Source: Flavobacteriaceae bacterium
GTDB taxonomy: Bacteria; Bacteroidota; Bacteroidia; Flavobacteriales; Flavobacteriaceae
NCBI GenBank assembly: GCA_013215095.1
Contig: JABSPM010000031.1
Location: 1 to 39,304 of the forward strand
Direction: 5' to 3'
Length of the DNA stretch: 39,304 bases
Position numbers and translations under genes: made by a program. The notes beneath the pieces are model-generated. The model was given only the letters and a program-made list of their open reading frames with translations, ran no database searches and had not been told where the DNA came from. Positions 1 to 8,125 of this stretch are shown piece by piece; within the stretch, counting starts at the first letter, position 1, and each line of letters begins with the position of its first letter.

Positions 1-219
1 ATAAAGCTTTTATATGGATGTGGATTGCGAGTTGGAGAGGTGCTAGAACTTAGAATAAAAGACGTTAATTCTGATCAAATGCTCTTGCACATCAATATGG
101 CTAAAGGGAACAAAGATCGAACTGTAAAGCTTCCCAAAACTATTCTTGACGATTTAAGAAGTTATTATAAGAAGTACAAACCTAAAGACTTTTTGTTTGA
201 AGGGCAGAATAACGTTTAA
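1..219 (+). pseudogene. Tyrosine recombinase/integrase fragment, truncated at both ends
   Basis: The open frame runs into the window edge (first codons read IKLLYGCGLRVGEVLELRIKDV) and stops at 217-219. LLYGCGLRVGE is the box I region of tyrosine recombinases, with the first catalytic Arg in GLRVGE; KGNKDR carries the conserved beta-hairpin Lys. The frame then stops after LFEGQNN, exactly where family members continue with GGKYS and go on to the HxLRH box and the nucleophilic Tyr. All C-terminal catalytic residues are therefore missing, so this copy should be inactive. It resembles the XerC/integron-like integrases common in Flavobacteriia. The N-terminal part lies outside the window. The stop codon falls directly on an 11-bp inverted repeat. 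That this is a remnant of a former integrase is an inference; the fragment identity is well supported. Confidence 0.85.
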
Positions 220-249
220 TGTAAAATGCGTTTTTAATGCATTTTACAT
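219..249. repeat. Inverted repeat at the cut end of the integrase
   Basis: ATGTAAAATGC (219-229) is the exact reverse complement of GCATTTTACAT (239-249), with a 9-nt loop. It overlaps the stop codon of the integrase fragment. GTGTTGTAGCC follows at 250-260, a short motif resembling the right end of the repeat at 8324-8414 (GTGTTAGC). It could be a transcription terminator, since T-runs follow at 266-277, or part of a recombination site. The sequence does not decide between these. Confidence 0.5.
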
Positions 250-290
250 AGTGTTGTAGCCAGTTTTATTTTTTTTCGTTAAATATATCA

Positions 291-1166
291 TTAACCTTTC
301 ATCAAATCTTGGGTCAGTTCCAAATGTATTTTTTCTGGCAGTCCAAATTTGATTTTGAAATCTAATTTAGGGTAGGTAAAAACTCTATCACAACCAAAAG
401 AGGATTTAAGATTCCAAAACCAAAACGTATAAATAATTTCTCCATTAAAGTCAAAATCACTGGTAAGCCTTCAAGTGGGATACTTAATTTCTTAATTCTC
501 TCTTTAGCTTCTTCGGTGAGTAAAATCAATTGGTTTTTCCAATCAAATTTGATTATATCATCTTTTCCGATTAAAGGAAATTTCCTCAAATCGTTTTTAG
601 TAGGATTTATACATTAGGTGCATTCTCTAGCAGTTTTTTTGCTTTCCAGTAATGGGTTGCTATAAAACTGATATATTTCTATTCCTGTTCCAACAAAAGA
701 ATGAATGTCAATTAGAATTTCAGAGATTATCTCTCTATTAAACTTTACATTTTTAACAATATCAGTATTTGCTTTAACACCTTCATTATTGACCCTAAAG
801 TAATCAATGTATATATCCACAACAATTGAGCTTGATGAAATTTCTTTTATTTTGGTTTTTTTCTATTCTAATAATTTCCCCATCCACAGGTTTCTCTGAT
901 TCAAGATATTGTTGGCGGAACCAATTATTATGTCCATTATCGACTCTATTTTCTATAAATAAAATCGAGTTATCGCCAATTTGTATTTTAATGCTATCTA
1001 ATGATGCGGAATTAAATGACCTTTTATGAAAATCAATATGAGCATATTTTCCAATTAGAGAAGAATCAATATTACTTTCTTTAATATATTGAATACCTGA
1101 ACCATCTTGAGCAAGGAGATTGCTAAAACATAAAAATGCTAATACGATTAATTCTATTTTTTTCAG
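291..1166 (-). pseudogene. Frameshifted secreted protein of unknown function
   Basis: Three minus-strand frames join into one protein-like sequence. The first (about 1166 to 804) starts with a signal-peptide-like stretch (KKIELIVLAFLCFSNLLAQ) and ends CCGYIH. The second (820 to 614) reads MDIYIDYFRVNNEGVKAN and continues to TARECT. The third (about 610 to 460) contains KKLSIPLEGLPVIL. The last (about 470 to 291) reads DFNGEIIYTFWFWNLKSSFGC and ends LTQDLMKG. The joins lie near 805-820, 600-615 and 455-470. The first segment has no ATG at the expected place, only CTG at 1166. The final segment resembles a domain seen in hypothetical secreted flavobacterial proteins (NGEIIY, W.W, SSFGCD), but I cannot name the family. 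Nothing here is likely to give a full product. It could be two adjacent small genes rather than one. Confidence 0.6.
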
Positions 1167-1190
1167 TACACAAACGTAAGCAAGCCGTGA

Positions 1191-1252
1191 GTGCTAGTCA
1201 ATAGGATGTTCCGATTTTGCGCTTCAGCAATACGAACAGGAGTTATTAGCAC
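1191..1252 (-). repeat. Foldable repeat, attC-like (copy 1)
   Basis: The 62-nt element folds as nested stems: GTGCTA (1191-1196) with TAGCAC (1247-1252), TGTTCCG with CGAACA (one bulged C), and TTGC with GCAA around a GCTTCA loop. Nested short stems with unpaired bases are the architecture of integron attC sites, though the canonical GTTRRRY core is not present. The stop codon of the degraded minus-strand gene (1246-1248) lies inside its outer arm. It shares TGCTAGTYAA, GCGCTTCA and TTAGC with the element at 8324-8414. Strand is given as that of the gene it terminates. Confidence 0.5.
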
Positions 1253-1808
1253 ACAGTTATTTTTATTCGTTCAATATTTTTATTTATCTCACCATTTTGA
1301 TTATACTCAAGTCGGTCTATCGCTATTACACTTTTTTCTTTTTCGAAATCGCATTTAATTACCAAGACTTTCTTTTTCCAAGAATCAGTTTATCAACCTT
1401 TTCTTTAAAAGTCAATTCTTAAGTATTCAGTTATACGTTTTGCTTAATTCTATCAGTGTTTTTTATTATGCAGTTCTCAATAGTAAGAAGACTTTAAGAA
1501 TCTACGAAACGTATTTTCTTCATACTCTTTCGAGCATTTAACTTTTGGAATTTCTTTTTCGTAATGACTTAACAATCCATATCGAGAATCGTGAACCAAA
1601 CTATTTGCTTTTGAATCAAAATTCGGCACGCATAATCTTATTAGATTTCCATACTTTATGACTAATCCAAAAACAATAACACCTTTAAATTCAAATCTTT
1701 AGACCTTAAAAATTATGTTTGTCATAATATGACTAACGTCAAGTTTTTTATTAATGCTTTTTTATACTGCTCTTGACCTTCGTCTAAGTACTCAGGAATT
1801 TTTGAGTT
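1246..1808 (-). pseudogene. Heavily decayed gene of unknown family
   Basis: Several minus-strand frames give protein-like stretches but no single frame survives. In order: IPEYLDEGQEQYKKALIKNL (about 1795 to 1722, in frame with and directly after the rhodanese stop); a 69-residue stretch from 1686 to 1477 beginning KGVIVFGLVIKYGNL and ending FRRFLKSSYY; and a final stretch about 1390 to 1246 containing VIKCDFEKEKSVIAIDRLEY and ending IERIKITVC. At least two further frameshifts and stops lie between. No start codon fits. I do not recognise the family. The last stop codon falls inside the attC-like repeat, as expected for a gene carried on a cassette. Confidence 0.5.
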
Positions 1809-2129
1809 CTATGAAGGGTTGTGTACAACTTCTCCTTTCCACAAATCAAAACCACCTAAAAGGTTGTATGTGTTTTCAAATCCCAATTGCTGCATAACCG
1901 AACATGCTTGCCCACTTCGACCACCAGCTTTGCAATACACATAATAATTCTTCGACATATCTAAGGCCTTAATAGCTTCTAAAAATTCTTGCCCTTTATA
2001 AATATCAATATGTATGGCATTAGGAATATATCCTTGCAGTACTTCTGCCTCTGTTCTTACGTCAATAATTACACTATTATCATCTTCCTTGAGCCTATTT
2101 ACCCATTCTTGTTGTACTAAATCTGACAT
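1809..2129 (-). CDS. Rhodanese-like domain protein (single domain)
   Basis: This 106-residue protein is a stand-alone rhodanese domain, likely cytoplasmic because it has no signal peptide. The conserved IIDVRTEAEV (21-30) precedes the GYIPNAIHID segment (33-42), and the active-site loop is YCKAGGRSGQA with Cys66 as the persulfide-forming residue. Such small proteins move sulfane sulfur from thiosulfate or protein persulfides; the substrate cannot be told from sequence. Length is normal for the PspE/GlpE-like type. The redoxin gene ends 85 bp upstream on the same strand, so the two could share a transcript with the thioredoxin-like genes, which would fit a thiol-redox or sulfur theme. The start ATG at 2129 is preceded by an A-rich stretch and there is no better alternative. 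Confidence 0.9.
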   Translation of the reverse strand: MSDLVQQEWVNRLKEDDNSVIIDVRTEAEVLQGYIPNAIHIDIYKGQEFLEAIKALDMSKNYYVYCKAGGRSGQACSVMQQLGFENTYNLLGGFDLWKGEVVHNPS

Positions 2130-2214
2130 GTTTCTTTTTTGGCTAAATTAATACTTATTTAGAATTTACAAACTAATAGAAACCTGAAGTACTAGCCCCC
2201 AGTTTATTTTTTTT

Positions 2215-2835
2215 TTAAACCTTTATAGAGCAACCAATTGCTCTGGTTTTCTTTTCTTTTACAGCATTCCCTTTTAACAAAGCATCTACAGCTTCTTCTA
2301 CATATTTTTGATTTACCAGCTTTGCATCTTTATAATTATCATCTATAGCTCCAATATATTTTACAATATTGCCTTTGTCTGATTTTTGCAAAATATAAAC
2401 CTCTGGGGTTTTAGTGGCTCCAAATTTCGGATAAATTTTCTGTCCCTCATCCATGAGATAAGGAAAAGAGTATCCCTTAGCAGATGCTCTTGCGTTCATA
2501 GCTTCCATGCTATCTCCAGGTTTTACTTCGGTGTTATTAGGCATAATTGCAATCACAGGATAGCCCTTAGACGCGTATTTTTTATCCAATTCAATAATAC
2601 GATCCTCATAGGCAACAGCATACGGACAGGTATTGCAGGTAAAAATAATAATAAATCCTTTGGCATCTTCATAGTCTGACAAAGAGACCATTCTACCGTC
2701 AACATTTTTCAGTTTAAAATCGGTTACCACATCGCCTATATCATATCCCTTTTTTTTGATTGGTGCCGTCTTTACAGTAAATGCACTCATTATTAACACA
2801 ACTGCAACTAAAATTATCGATTTCATAAATTTCAT
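2215..2835 (-). CDS. Exported thioredoxin-fold redoxin (AhpC/TSA-like)
   Basis: The 206-residue product begins with a signal-type hydrophobic segment (residues 5-20, MKSIILVAVVLIMSAF). The thioredoxin fold follows: FKLKNVDGRMVSLSDY (about 40-55), then FIIIFTCNTCPYAVAYEDRI, with a CxxC pair at Cys67 and Cys70, and a cis-Pro candidate in KTPEVYIL. This pattern is typical of periplasmic 'thioredoxin family protein' members of Bacteroidota annotated as AhpC/TSA or redoxin. It probably reduces or oxidises disulfides, or detoxifies peroxide, in the periplasm; the precise partner is unknown. A third Cys sits near the C-terminus (IGCSIKV). It lies 7 bp downstream of the TlpA-like lipoprotein gene, so they almost certainly form one operon. 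Confidence 0.88.
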   Translation of the reverse strand: MKFMKSIILVAVVLIMSAFTVKTAPIKKKGYDIGDVVTDFKLKNVDGRMVSLSDYEDAKGFIIIFTCNTCPYAVAYEDRIIELDKKYASKGYPVIAIMPNNTEVKPGDSMEAMNARASAKGYSFPYLMDEGQKIYPKFGATKTPEVYILQKSDKGNIVKYIGAIDDNYKDAKLVNQKYVEEAVDALLKGNAVKEKKTRAIGCSIKV

Positions 2836-2842
2836 AATATAT

Positions 2843-3322
2843 TTATTTTAAAAAGTGTTTTAATTCTGATTCTAATTCAGCAAAGGTAAAGGTTCTATAA
2901 AAAAATTCTCTTTTATCTTTATTATAAATAAGTGTCGCTGGTAAGCCGCCATCCCAATCCGCATCAACTTTAGGAATCCAAACATTCATTGCCGCATCAT
3001 CCAAACATAACACCTTACCTTTCAGATTATGTGTTATCATAAAAGGCTTTAACTTTGATTCATATTGATGCGGAAAATCTAAACTTACCAATAGCAATTC
3101 TACATTTTGACTTCTATACTTATGATATAATTCTTCAAAGTCTGGAAGTTCCTTCACACATGGCGCGCACCAAGTTGCCCAAAAATTAACAATATACGTT
3201 TTATTATCATTAAGGTGTAGGTACTTCTCTACAGAATTGAAACTGGTATGAATCTCAATAACAGGTTCCTTTCTACAAGAGACTAACACAAAACATATAA
3301 AACACGCGATATAGCTTTTCAT
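2843..3322 (-). CDS. TlpA-like thiol:disulfide lipoprotein
   Basis: The 159-residue protein opens with a lipoprotein signal (CFVLVSC, lipidated Cys16) and carries the classic thioredoxin motif NFWATWCAPC (Cys52, Cys55) followed by VKELPDFEELYHKY. GGLPATLIYNKD near residue 130 supplies the conserved cis-Pro. This is the TlpA/ResA type, which keeps periplasmic cysteines reduced, for example in cytochrome c maturation. It is first in a two-gene unit with the redoxin gene (7-bp gap). The length is standard for a single-domain member. Because it has a lipobox it is probably membrane anchored on the periplasmic side. The start ATG at 3322 gives a correctly placed lipobox. Confidence 0.9.
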   Translation of the reverse strand: MKSYIACFICFVLVSCRKEPVIEIHTSFNSVEKYLHLNDNKTYIVNFWATWCAPCVKELPDFEELYHKYRSQNVELLLVSLDFPHQYESKLKPFMITHNLKGKVLCLDDAAMNVWIPKVDADWDGGLPATLIYNKDKREFFYRTFTFAELESELKHFLK

Positions 3323-3837
3323 GTAGTAAATTTAAAACTTCTAAGGCAGCAAACCTAAAATTAACAAAACATTAATACGCTTCGGTCGCATTAAATGCAA
3401 ACATTAAGACAACTACAGGGTGTAAAATTTTAAAACGGCTGAATTCAAGACGTAAAAACTTTCAATTTGGTATTAAACTCATTTTTTTCTAAAGCACTAT
3501 AAGTTATACCTTTTTCCATTTGAAATTACTCGAATAAAATCATCTTTTTCTTTTGCGGTACTTTCAAATGAAAAAAGGTATTATCAATGCATTAAAATGT
3601 AAGCAGCTCAATTTTTTCAGCTAAAAATATTTGTTTAAAATAATTTCATTTCTAGTTTTGTATACCTAAATAAAGCCATTTTTCATCAACAAAGTACCTT
3701 AATTTTAAGACCCAAAAACCCCTTAACTCAAAACGACATAAATTTAAATTTTGCGCAATATGCTGTACATTTATGAAAACAATGAGCCAATACGCGAATT
3801 ATATAAAGCTATCATCTCTACAGAAACCATTTAAGTT
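3323..3837. other. Intergenic region between divergent genes
   Basis: No full-size gene is visible. It should hold the promoters for the TlpA-like gene (leftward) and for the amidotransferase gene (rightward). Two tiny plus-strand frames sit just before the amidotransferase: 3760-3834 (24 residues, MLYIYENNEPIREL...) and 3773-3841 (22 residues, overlapping the next start). Neither contains Trp codons, so a classical trp leader peptide is unlikely. I see no convincing hairpin pair for attenuation. Confidence 0.5.
3631..3660 (+). promoter_or_regulatory. Bacteroidota-type promoter
   Basis: TTG at 3631-3633 and TAGTTTTG at 3653-3660, separated by exactly 19 nt, match the -33/-7 consensus of the Bacteroidota housekeeping sigma factor. 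It points toward the amidotransferase gene, leaving a leader of about 170 nt. Confidence 0.55.
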
Positions 3838-4404
3838 ATGAAACACATCCTAGTTATAGATAATTATGACAGCTTCACCTACAATTTGGTCCATTATTTA
3901 GAAGATTTAGACTGTAAAGTTACCGTTGTTCGGAATGATAAATTACGTTTAGACGCTATACAACCATTTCATAAAATTTTATTATCTCCGGGTCCAGGCA
4001 TTCCTAATGAAGCAGGTTTATTGAAACCTATAATTTCTACCTATGCTGCAACCAAAAGCATCCTTGGCATTTGCTTAGGGCAACAAGCCATTGCCGAGGT
4101 ATTTGGAGGTTGCCTCATTAATTTGGACTCCGTATATCATGGTGTAGCAACGAAGATAACTATTACTGTAGATGACGAACCCTTATTTAAAGGTTTGGAT
4201 AAACAAATTGAGGTTGGACGTTACCATTCTTGGGTGGTTTCTAATAAGCTTCCAGAGGTTCTAGAAGCGACTTCTTTTGATGCTAATGGTCAAATCATGT
4301 CCTTACGTCATAATATTTATGATGTTAAAGCTGTACAATTTCATCCCGAATCTGTTCTGACCCCAAATGGAAAACAGATATTAAACAATTGGGTTAATCT
4401 TTAA
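3838..4404 (+). CDS. pabA/trpG: Aminodeoxychorismate/anthranilate synthase glutamine amidotransferase subunit
   Basis: This class I glutamine amidotransferase hydrolyses glutamine and passes ammonia to a chorismate-binding partner (PabB for folate or TrpE for tryptophan). The N-terminus DNYDSFTYNLVHYL and the oxyanion segment LLSPGPGIPNEAG are diagnostic. The catalytic triad is Cys79 (GICLGQQ), His169 and Glu171 (FHPESVLTP). At 188 residues it is full length. No synthase subunit or other trp gene is adjacent, so the pathway cannot be fixed: an orphan copy usually serves folate (pabA) or both. A hairpin terminator follows at 4504, so it is probably monocistronic. Confidence 0.93.
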   Translation: MKHILVIDNYDSFTYNLVHYLEDLDCKVTVVRNDKLRLDAIQPFHKILLSPGPGIPNEAGLLKPIISTYAATKSILGICLGQQAIAEVFGGCLINLDSVYHGVATKITITVDDEPLFKGLDKQIEVGRYHSWVVSNKLPEVLEATSFDANGQIMSLRHNIYDVKAVQFHPESVLTPNGKQILNNWVNL

Positions 4405-4503
4405 CCTTTCAAATTAGGCCTGTCTTCATACTATAGCGTTATTACTTATCAAAGCAGTTTCAAAACATTCTATTCAAATCTAGTTTGCACAAGCGTTTAA
4501 TAC

Positions 4504-4533
4504 CACTTCATATCTTTATGAAGTGTTTTTTTT
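4504..4533 (+). terminator. Rho-independent terminator
   Basis: CACTTCATA (4504-4512) pairs perfectly with TATGAAGTG (4517-4525) around a TCTT loop and is followed by eight T residues. It ends the transcript of the amidotransferase gene, about 100 nt after its stop. Confidence 0.85.
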
Positions 4534-4580
4534 ATTAAATTTACGATAATATTCAAAAAAACCCTAAAACCCCCTTAACA

Positions 4581-4952
4581 ATGAAACTAGGCGCATTTTC
4601 TATAAGCCTTAGCGTTAAAGACATCCACATTTCTAAAACCTTTTATGAGAATTTAGGATTTAAAGTCTTCGCAGGAGAAATTGAAAAAAATTACCTCATC
4701 ATGAAAAACGAGTCCACTATTATAGGCTTATTTCAAGGCATGTTTGAAAAAAACATTATAAATTTTAACCCCGGTTGGGATGCTGATGCTAATAAACTCT
4801 CCAATTTTGAAGATGTTAGAGCCATCCAAGAACACTTAAAATCTAAAGGTATAACACCAATCAAAGAAGCAGACACCCAAACCTCTGGCCCCGCGAATCT
4901 GGTAATATTAGACCCAGACGGCAATACCATTCTATTTGATCAGCACGTCTAA
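4581..4952 (+). CDS. VOC family (glyoxalase/bleomycin-resistance fold) protein
   Basis: The 123-residue protein has the paired beta-alpha-beta-beta-beta modules of the vicinal-oxygen-chelate family. The first module starts FSISLSVKDIHISKTFYENLGF (about 5-26), and the second ends NLVILDPDGNTILFDQH (about 107-122), the usual DPDGN.I.F signature. Family members bind a metal and act as lyases, isomerases, dioxygenases or drug-binding proteins. Specific substrate and metal ligands cannot be assigned here. The helicase gene starts 15 bp downstream on the same strand, so they may be co-transcribed, though no functional link is evident. A terminator lies upstream, so it has its own promoter. Confidence 0.85.
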   Translation: MKLGAFSISLSVKDIHISKTFYENLGFKVFAGEIEKNYLIMKNESTIIGLFQGMFEKNIINFNPGWDADANKLSNFEDVRAIQEHLKSKGITPIKEADTQTSGPANLVILDPDGNTILFDQHV

Positions 4953-4967
4953 ATAATTCATGTAAAT

Positions 4968-7379
4968 ATGATACAAAACGAAGCACTTGAACTTGCATAT
5001 GATTTTATAGAAAACACAGATAAAAATATATTCTTAACAGGAAAAGCAGGTACAGGGAAAACTACTTTTTTGCATCGTATTAAACGTGAATCTTTAAAAC
5101 GAATGGTGGTCGTTGCACCTACTGGCGTTGCAGCAATCAATGCAAAAGGTGTGACTATACATTCTTTTTTTCAATTACAGTTTGGCCCTATTTTACCAAC
5201 ACATCAAAGCCAGTCAGATAATAGTGTACAACGCCGATTTAGTAAAATTAAGATTGACATTATCAAATCCTTAGACTTGCTTATCATTGATGAGATTAGC
5301 ATGGTTCGTGCCGACGTCTTAGATGGTATAGACGAAGTTCTAAGGCGCTATAAAGACAGGTCTAAGGTTTTTGGCGGTGTCCAAGTACTCATGATTGGAG
5401 ACTTACAGCAATTGGCTCCAGTGATTCGACCAGATGAATGGCAACTACTAAAAGACCATTATGAAAGTGCATTTTTCTTTAGCAGCAAAGCATATCAGCA
5501 ATCTCAAGCTGTAAATATTGAACTCAAACACATTTACCGTCAAGAAAACGAAACTTTTATTTCGGTTTTAAATGAAGTACGACGCAATGCTCTCTCTGAC
5601 AAATCACTAAAAATTTTAAACGAAAGGTTTCAACCTAATTTTGAACCTAAAAAAGAGGATGGTTATATTACGCTAACCACACACAACAAAAGTGCAAGTG
5701 AAATTAACAAAAGTCAACTCGACAATCTCAATACCAAATCACGAGTTTATATTGCAGATATTCATAAAAATTTCAGTGAAAAAAATTTCCCTAACGATGA
5801 ACACTTACAACTCAAAGTAGGTGCTCAAGTGATGTTTATTAAAAATGATAGTGCTTTTGAAAAACGCTATTATAACGGTAAAATAGGAACCATAACCGCC
5901 TTAAATGAAGATATTGTAACCGTAAAATGTGGAGAATATGATATTATCGAAGTGGGCACTGAGACTTGGGAAAACATCAAATACCATCTTGATAAAGAGA
6001 CCCAAAACATTACAGAAGTTCTCGAAGGTTCTTATACCCAAATTCCTTTGCGATTGGCTTGGGCAATTACCATTCATAAAAGTCAAGGCTTAACCTTTGA
6101 GCACGCTATTATTGATGCCGAATCTGCTTTTGCACATGGCCAAACCTATGTTGCTTTGAGTCGCTGTAAGACTTTAGAAGGCATGATTTTAAAAACTCCA
6201 ATAACGCGTTCGAGCATTGTAAATGACCATACTGTAGATGGCTTTAATCAATTTGTAGAAGAGAATGAACCTACAACCAAAGACCTTGTTCAGGCAAAAA
6301 AACAGTTTCAACTCAATCTCATTTCAGAATTGTTCAATTTTCATAATTTTTTAGGACCTATTCAACGCCTAATATCTCTTTATTACAATAACCAAAATGT
6401 AATTGAAGGCATAATGATGGCACCTTTAAACAGTATGAAAGACGAAGGCGTGATACCGCTTTTAAAAATTGCCAATAACTTTAAATTACAACTCCAAAAA
6501 TTGAGCGAAAACACATCTAATATTGCATCTAATGAAACCATACAAGAACGCTACAAAAAGGGTCTAAATTATTTTAAGACCCAAATTCATAATGTTATCA
6601 AAGCACCTTTAGAACGTATAGAATACACAACAGATAACAAGCAATTAGAAAAGAAGCTCAAAAGGCAACTGGAACTATTAGACCAAAATCTTATCGAAAA
6701 ACTGTATTGTTTTGAGCATTTGAGCGATACGTTTTCTACTGTACAATTTTTAAATATCCGTGCCAAAGCAACTCTAGAAAAACCAAAACATCAACGCACA
6801 TCTTTGAGGAAGTCAAATCTTGGGCATCAAAACCTGTTTGAAGAACTGCAATATTTGAGAGATACGATTGCGATAGCCGAAAACATCCAACATTATCAAG
6901 TATTCTCACAAAAATCACTTTATGAAATTTGTGATGATTTGCCAATCACAAAAAACCAGTTACTCCAAATTGGTGGAATGGGTAAAATTCGTGTCAAAAA
7001 ATATGGTGAAGAGATTTTGGATGTTATCAAAGCGTATTGCAAGGCAAATAATATAGAAGTCCGAGAAGACAAACCCAAAGCACCTATATTAAATACCAAA
7101 CAAGTAAGTTTTGGTCTATTTAAAAGCGGATTATCTATTAGTGCTATTGCCAATAAGCGTAATTTGACAGTAAACACTATTGAAACCCATCTAAGTCAAT
7201 ACGTCTCAGAAGGCACTTTGGATATTACTGAACTTATCCCAAAAAAGAAAATCATCAACGCTAAAGACCTTATCAGCACTTTGCATTATGAGCGCTTATC
7301 GGAAGTGAAAGAGCATTTAGGAGCAGACTATTCTTGGGGCGAATTGCGTATGATTTTGGCTTGGATGCAAACCGATTAA
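4968..7379 (+). CDS. Pif1-type SF1 helicase with HRDC-like and C-terminal HTH domains
   Basis: The 803-residue protein combines an SF1B helicase core with two nucleic-acid-binding modules. Core motifs: Walker A GKAGTGKTT (25-33), APTGVAA (50-56), Walker B DEISM (108-112), GDLQQLAPV (144-152), TIHKSQGLTFE (about 368-378) and YVALSRCKT (about 394-402). These match Pif1/RecD2-like 5'-to-3' helicases. Residues about 630-690 (LYEICDDLPITKNQLLQIGGMGKIRVKKYG) look like an HRDC domain as in RecQ. Residues about 715-800 (LFKSGLSISAIANKRNLTVNTIETHL) look like the HTH_40 module, also found at the end of RecQ-type helicases. Likely role: unwinding of forked DNA, R-loops or G-quadruplexes during repair or replication. 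This architecture is known in Bacteroidota. The start ATG gives Walker A at the usual distance. Confidence 0.92.
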   Translation: MIQNEALELAYDFIENTDKNIFLTGKAGTGKTTFLHRIKRESLKRMVVVAPTGVAAINAKGVTIHSFFQLQFGPILPTHQSQSDNSVQRRFSKIKIDIIKSLDLLIIDEISMVRADVLDGIDEVLRRYKDRSKVFGGVQVLMIGDLQQLAPVIRPDEWQLLKDHYESAFFFSSKAYQQSQAVNIELKHIYRQENETFISVLNEVRRNALSDKSLKILNERFQPNFEPKKEDGYITLTTHNKSASEINKSQLDNLNTKSRVYIADIHKNFSEKNFPNDEHLQLKVGAQVMFIKNDSAFEKRYYNGKIGTITALNEDIVTVKCGEYDIIEVGTETWENIKYHLDKETQNITEVLEGSYTQIPLRLAWAITIHKSQGLTFEHAIIDAESAFAHGQTYVALSRCKTLEGMILKTPITRSSIVNDHTVDGFNQFVEENEPTTKDLVQAKKQFQLNLISELFNFHNFLGPIQRLISLYYNNQNVIEGIMMAPLNSMKDEGVIPLLKIANNFKLQLQKLSENTSNIASNETIQERYKKGLNYFKTQIHNVIKAPLERIEYTTDNKQLEKKLKRQLELLDQNLIEKLYCFEHLSDTFSTVQFLNIRAKATLEKPKHQRTSLRKSNLGHQNLFEELQYLRDTIAIAENIQHYQVFSQKSLYEICDDLPITKNQLLQIGGMGKIRVKKYGEEILDVIKAYCKANNIEVREDKPKAPILNTKQVSFGLFKSGLSISAIANKRNLTVNTIETHLSQYVSEGTLDITELIPKKKIINAKDLISTLHYERLSEVKEHLGADYSWGELRMILAWMQTD

Positions 7380-7425
7380 AATCAGCCTTATACGGTGCTC
7401 ATGCTCTAAAAAAACACTGCAGTAA

Positions 7426-7650
7426 TCAGTCCTTAATGCGACGTACCAAATCCTCCAATCCATTTACCTTTAGTTCATAGACCGTAGCAAGCATTTCTCC
7501 AATTTTTCCTTTAGGAAAACCTTTGGTTTTATACCAAACCACATAATATTCTGGCAAATCAATCATATAGCGTCCTTTATATTTGCCATAAGGCATTTTG
7601 GTATTGGCTAGTTGTATTAAAAACTGACGACTTGCGGCTTCATTTAACAT
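7426..7650 (-). CDS. DUF3820 family protein
   Basis: The 74-residue protein matches the compact DUF3820 family: MPYGKYKGRYMIDLPEYYVVWY (19-40) followed by KGFPKGKIGEMLATVYEL and NGLEDLVRRI. Homologues are small cytoplasmic proteins of unclear biochemical role, some annotated as putative quorum-sensing-regulated virulence factors. It converges on the helicase gene, with 46 bp between the two stops and no clear hairpin there. It is full length for the family. No partner gene is visible around it. Confidence 0.85.
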   Translation of the reverse strand: MLNEAASRQFLIQLANTKMPYGKYKGRYMIDLPEYYVVWYKTKGFPKGKIGEMLATVYELKVNGLEDLVRRIKD

Positions 7651-8125
7651 AATATCACTCTAAATATTGACGACGTAAAAAAGCAAAATGTTATCCAGAA
7701 TAGCAAACCTTTTGTCTTTTTTATATCTAAACGTAGCTCCACCTAGGGATATGTTTGCACCATTCCAACAACACAAAAAACAAAAACAAAATAACAACTT
7801 AACTAAAAAAACCAATAGACAGTCCAAAAGAGAAAATTGAGCTTATCCCTACTAAGAGTATAAAATATATAGATGAACACTATTGGACTGAGGCTTGACG
7901 CTATAAATAAACATTTCATTCAAAAAAAACCTGTCATTTAAAAGCGCTACATATACAGAAATCCACTACTTTTAACGCAGTTATAATCATAAAATAAATT
8001 TTACCGTTAGGTTAACAATATAATGCAAACAACTCAAAATCAACAAAAAAGCCACTATATTTGTAATGAATCAATTATTGTTTAACCAAAAAGTTGCATT
8101 TGTAACTTGAATACGGCAGAAGTAA
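7651..8125. other. Gene-poor stretch with a promoter-like box
   Basis: No gene-sized frame. A plus-strand stop-to-stop piece at 7803-7898 reads LKKPIDSPKEKIELIPTKSI and ends YIDEHYWTEA without a start, perhaps a gene remnant. TATATTTG at 8056-8063 matches the -7 box, but no TTG lies at the right distance. It is followed by a 14-codon frame (ATG at 8067) that dies at once. Confidence 0.4.

Noticed and set aside
826-1029. Plus-strand frame MSLMKFLLFWFFSIL with a signal-like start
   Set aside because: It is antisense to the better-supported minus-strand secreted pseudogene, whose composition and signal peptide are more protein-like.
3760-3841. Leader peptide for tryptophan attenuation
   Set aside because: Neither small frame contains Trp codons, and no alternative hairpin pair was found.
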